Origin: Branchiostoma lanceolatum | Taxonomy: Eukaryota > Chordata > Leptocardii > Amphioxiformes > Branchiostomatidae | Direction of reading: 5' to 3' | Length of the DNA: 64,000 bases | Assembly (NCBI RefSeq): GCF_035083965.1 | Contig: NC_089732.1 | Location: 2,586,883 to 2,650,882 of the forward strand | Shown: in pieces, positions 62,034-64,000 of the stretch | How positions within the stretch are numbered: the first letter of the stretch is position 1 | Layout of the letters: every line of letters begins with the position of its first letter | The notes under the pieces: model-generated | Databases searched by the model: none | What the model was told of the DNA's origin: nothing | What the model saw: only the letters and a program-made list of their open reading frames with translations | Made by a program: the position numbers and the translations under genes

Positions 62034-62809
62034 TTTCGATTGCTTTGAGTGTACTTGTACGACGAAGTCAAACCCGAAGTGAAACCAAACGTGTTGCAGA
62101 ATGCAGGTCTATTGTCCGACGGATGAGTCATCTCTGTGGTTTCCAGACGATACCATTTTCAATCAGAGATTCATACTTGTAGTGTTGTTGCTTTGTCTGC
62201 TTTTTGTAGCACAGAAAAATGTTCTATGCTGCTACGTTGCAGTGGCTTATTTCAGCCTACTAGGTTAATTCCTTCTTAAAGTTTTCTTTATTTCGATCTA
62301 TAAAATATGGCCCGTAAGTTACTCTCATCACCCATGTGGATAGTTCCAAGCAGCACCTAGCGGCAACTATTGTCCCATGGGAACTCTAAACGACATACGT
62401 CAAACACACTCAGATCAGAGTCAGGGGTAACGTTAACAACCGTTTATTTGGATCTCTGAAGCCCTGCACTCTACATTATTTGTTGTCGTCCTGTCGCTTG
62501 TGAATACCAATTTTATCAGACAATCCAGGTAATATTCGATCAGGTATAATGCTACATTCCCACATAATGCCACCTTTCCAAACCGGGGCCCGGCCGGGCA
62601 GTTTGCGGGAACGAAAAGTATGGCATAAAAGACAACACAGCACACAAACATAACAAAAATATCAATCATAAGCATAACTTTTGTTTATTTCTAGGCATAC
62701 ACTTTCCTTTTCCTTTCCCGCAAACAGCCCGGCCGGGCCCCTGTTTGGAAATGTGACCGTAGCACAAGATCTTATAACGTTACGACTTGTAGCGTGTAGT
62801 TCTCTCATT
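62034..62809. other. 5' flank of LRAT-like gene 2, no gene seen
   Basis: No exon is supported. ccgggcccggccgggcag-type GC blocks near 62590 and 62730 form an imperfect inverted pair (gtttgcgggaacgaaaag and cctttcccgcaaac), suggesting a MITE of about 180 bp. Confidence 0.5.
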
Positions 62810-63130
62810 GACCGCTAGGCTAATAACAGGTTACATATTGTTGGAGGACGAACAACCGAGAGGTCCCGGGTTCGAAACCACTGCTATGCCCCGATGTTGT
62901 GCCCTTGGGAATGGCACTTTACACGACTTTCCTCACTCCACCCAGGTGTGAATGTGCACCTGACTTCGGTTGGGGAAGGTCGTATTGAGGTCACTTGCTG
63001 GCACCGAATGGCAGCCTCCCAGACCCTTGCGACAGTTCCACAAAGTGCACGTGTGGAGCAAATATGTATCTGTTGATTATTACTAAGTATGTGATTGGAA
63101 ACCCTGCAGCAATTCAGCACTGGCTGCCAT
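62810..63130 (+). mobile_element. tRNA-derived SINE-like element
   Basis: gaggtcccgggttcgaaacc (62861-62880) contains a B-box-type GGTTCGAAACC, about 55 nt downstream of a weak A-box-like region. It is followed by a central domain gcccttgggaatggcacttt, acgactttcctcactccacc typical of conserved-core SINEs. The tail boundary near 63130 is approximate. Confidence 0.6.
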
Positions 63131-63393
63131 TGCATGGGTAATTTCTGACCAATAACCCTCCTTCATGAAAATTCATTGTCATAATCATGACAACAAACGA
63201 ACAAACAAAACTCGGGTAAATATATAACGGATAACCAGCTTGGATCCACAGTGATTTACACGACAACAGGAGTTGCTTACCGACTATTATCTAACATACT
63301 GCGACATTTCTTGGGTAAACAGGTACATGTATGGCCTTAAGTTTGACCTTTTGCGGTCAAAGTTGAACCACTTGGAAGTGTTGTGAACTCAAG

Positions 63394-63551
63394 ATGAGTT
63401 CTGTGTCTTGCTGTGCGTCTCGAGCTTCCTTCTCACGTCTTGAAGACTTCGAATCTTTAGCAGAGAAGCGCCTTCCCAGCGATGTGTGGGAGTACTACAG
63501 CTTTCCGTCCGATGGATTCACACTGCAGGAAAACAAGCGGGCTTTTCAGAG
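63394..63551 (+). CDS. HAO1: FMN-dependent 2-hydroxyacid oxidase (HAO1-like), first coding exon only
   Basis: The exon encodes MSSVSCCASRASFSRLEDFE and SLAEKRLPSDVWEYYSFPSD through LQENKRAFQR. The LEDFE, LPSDVWEYY and L-N-AF-R pattern is the amino-terminal signature of the glycolate/2-hydroxyacid oxidase family, peroxisomal flavoenzymes that oxidise 2-hydroxy acids to 2-oxo acids with peroxide release. The rest lies beyond the right edge. The exon should stop after AFQR (phase 2), where the sequence reads ag|GCACGT, implying a GC-AG intron; a GT lies 5 nt further on as an alternative. HAO1 versus HAO2 cannot be separated from 52 residues. Confidence 0.75.
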
Positions 63552-64000
63552 GCACGTGATAACTTGTGTTGCAATTTGAACTCGTTTTTTTTTAATTTTT
63601 GGTTTTCCATCATCTCCATGTTTTGGTTAACGTTTTCATGATGTCCTCCTCTCAAGCCTCGATGCTTTATATGCTTAATTTTTCACGATTTAGATGTCAT
63701 ATTAGCCCATTTCTTTCTTGCTGGCATCAGCTAGATCAATGTGAACTTTGACCATGACCTACCGAACATTGGCCTTAAGAGGTCACACATTGTGTGTTGA
63801 GAACCTTTGTACTGACTTTTATCCATGGGAAATGATGTAGTATCCTTGCTGTACTCATACTTTCATCAGAATCTACGAGATTGATTGATTGGTATTTCAG
63901 CTTTGTCTATGTATGGCACAAGATAATTTGCTGGTTGGGCTAATACAGACATATCCTCTATAGTTTTAAAATCCTTGGTCTGCCTGTTATTTGGTCCTCC
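63552..64000 (+). other. Probable first intron of the 2-hydroxyacid oxidase gene
   Basis: No second exon with family similarity was found before the right edge. The region is AT-rich and otherwise featureless. Confidence 0.4.

Overview
The window is eukaryotic genomic DNA: genes are split into short exons with GT-AG introns, and the spaces between them are filled with microsatellites, palindromic MITEs and retrotransposon pieces. The gene families (MPDZ/PATJ-like multi-PDZ scaffold, TM2D1, LRAT/PLAAT-like enzymes, 2-hydroxyacid oxidase), the repeat content and the clustered lineage-specific paralogs suggest an invertebrate deuterostome. My best guess is a lancelet (Branchiostoma); this is inference from style and was not tested by any search.

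Layout. (1) 1-17368, minus strand: the 5' part of an MPDZ/PATJ-like scaffold gene. I can place 18 phase-consistent exons encoding one L27 domain and PDZ1 to PDZ5; the gene runs off the left edge and its start exon was not located. It contains at least four separate tandem arrays of exon fragments, the most striking being eleven extra copies of the exon for the first half of PDZ1 (11828-13280). (2) 17400-23000: intron or intergenic DNA with MITEs. (3) About 23040-29047, plus: an apparently intact non-LTR retrotransposon with two open reading frames (PHD plus zinc-knuckle ORF1; endonuclease, reverse transcriptase and RNase H ORF2). (4) 29903-32546, plus: a complete six-exon TM2D1 gene. (5) 33000-42300: no firm gene; a diverged segmental duplication, several DNA transposons and trinucleotide repeats. 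(6) 42384-46893 and 51460-55076, plus: two tandem paralogs of an unrecognised 201-residue protein with three hydrophobic segments, each six exons of identical length and phase, and sharing an intronic hairpin, a conserved promoter-like intron block and a minisatellite that begins at the stop codon. (7) 57002-62033, minus: two complete LRAT-domain genes with a broken LRAT fragment and another decayed reading frame between them. (8) 63394 to the right edge, plus: first coding exon of an FMN-dependent 2-hydroxyacid oxidase.

The scaffold gene would organise apical junction complexes through its L27 and PDZ domains. TM2D1 is a small membrane protein, and the LRAT-like proteins are probably membrane-anchored acyltransferases or phospholipases. 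I see no operon-like logic linking them; what unites the window is repeated local duplication, from exon fragments through whole genes to flanking DNA.
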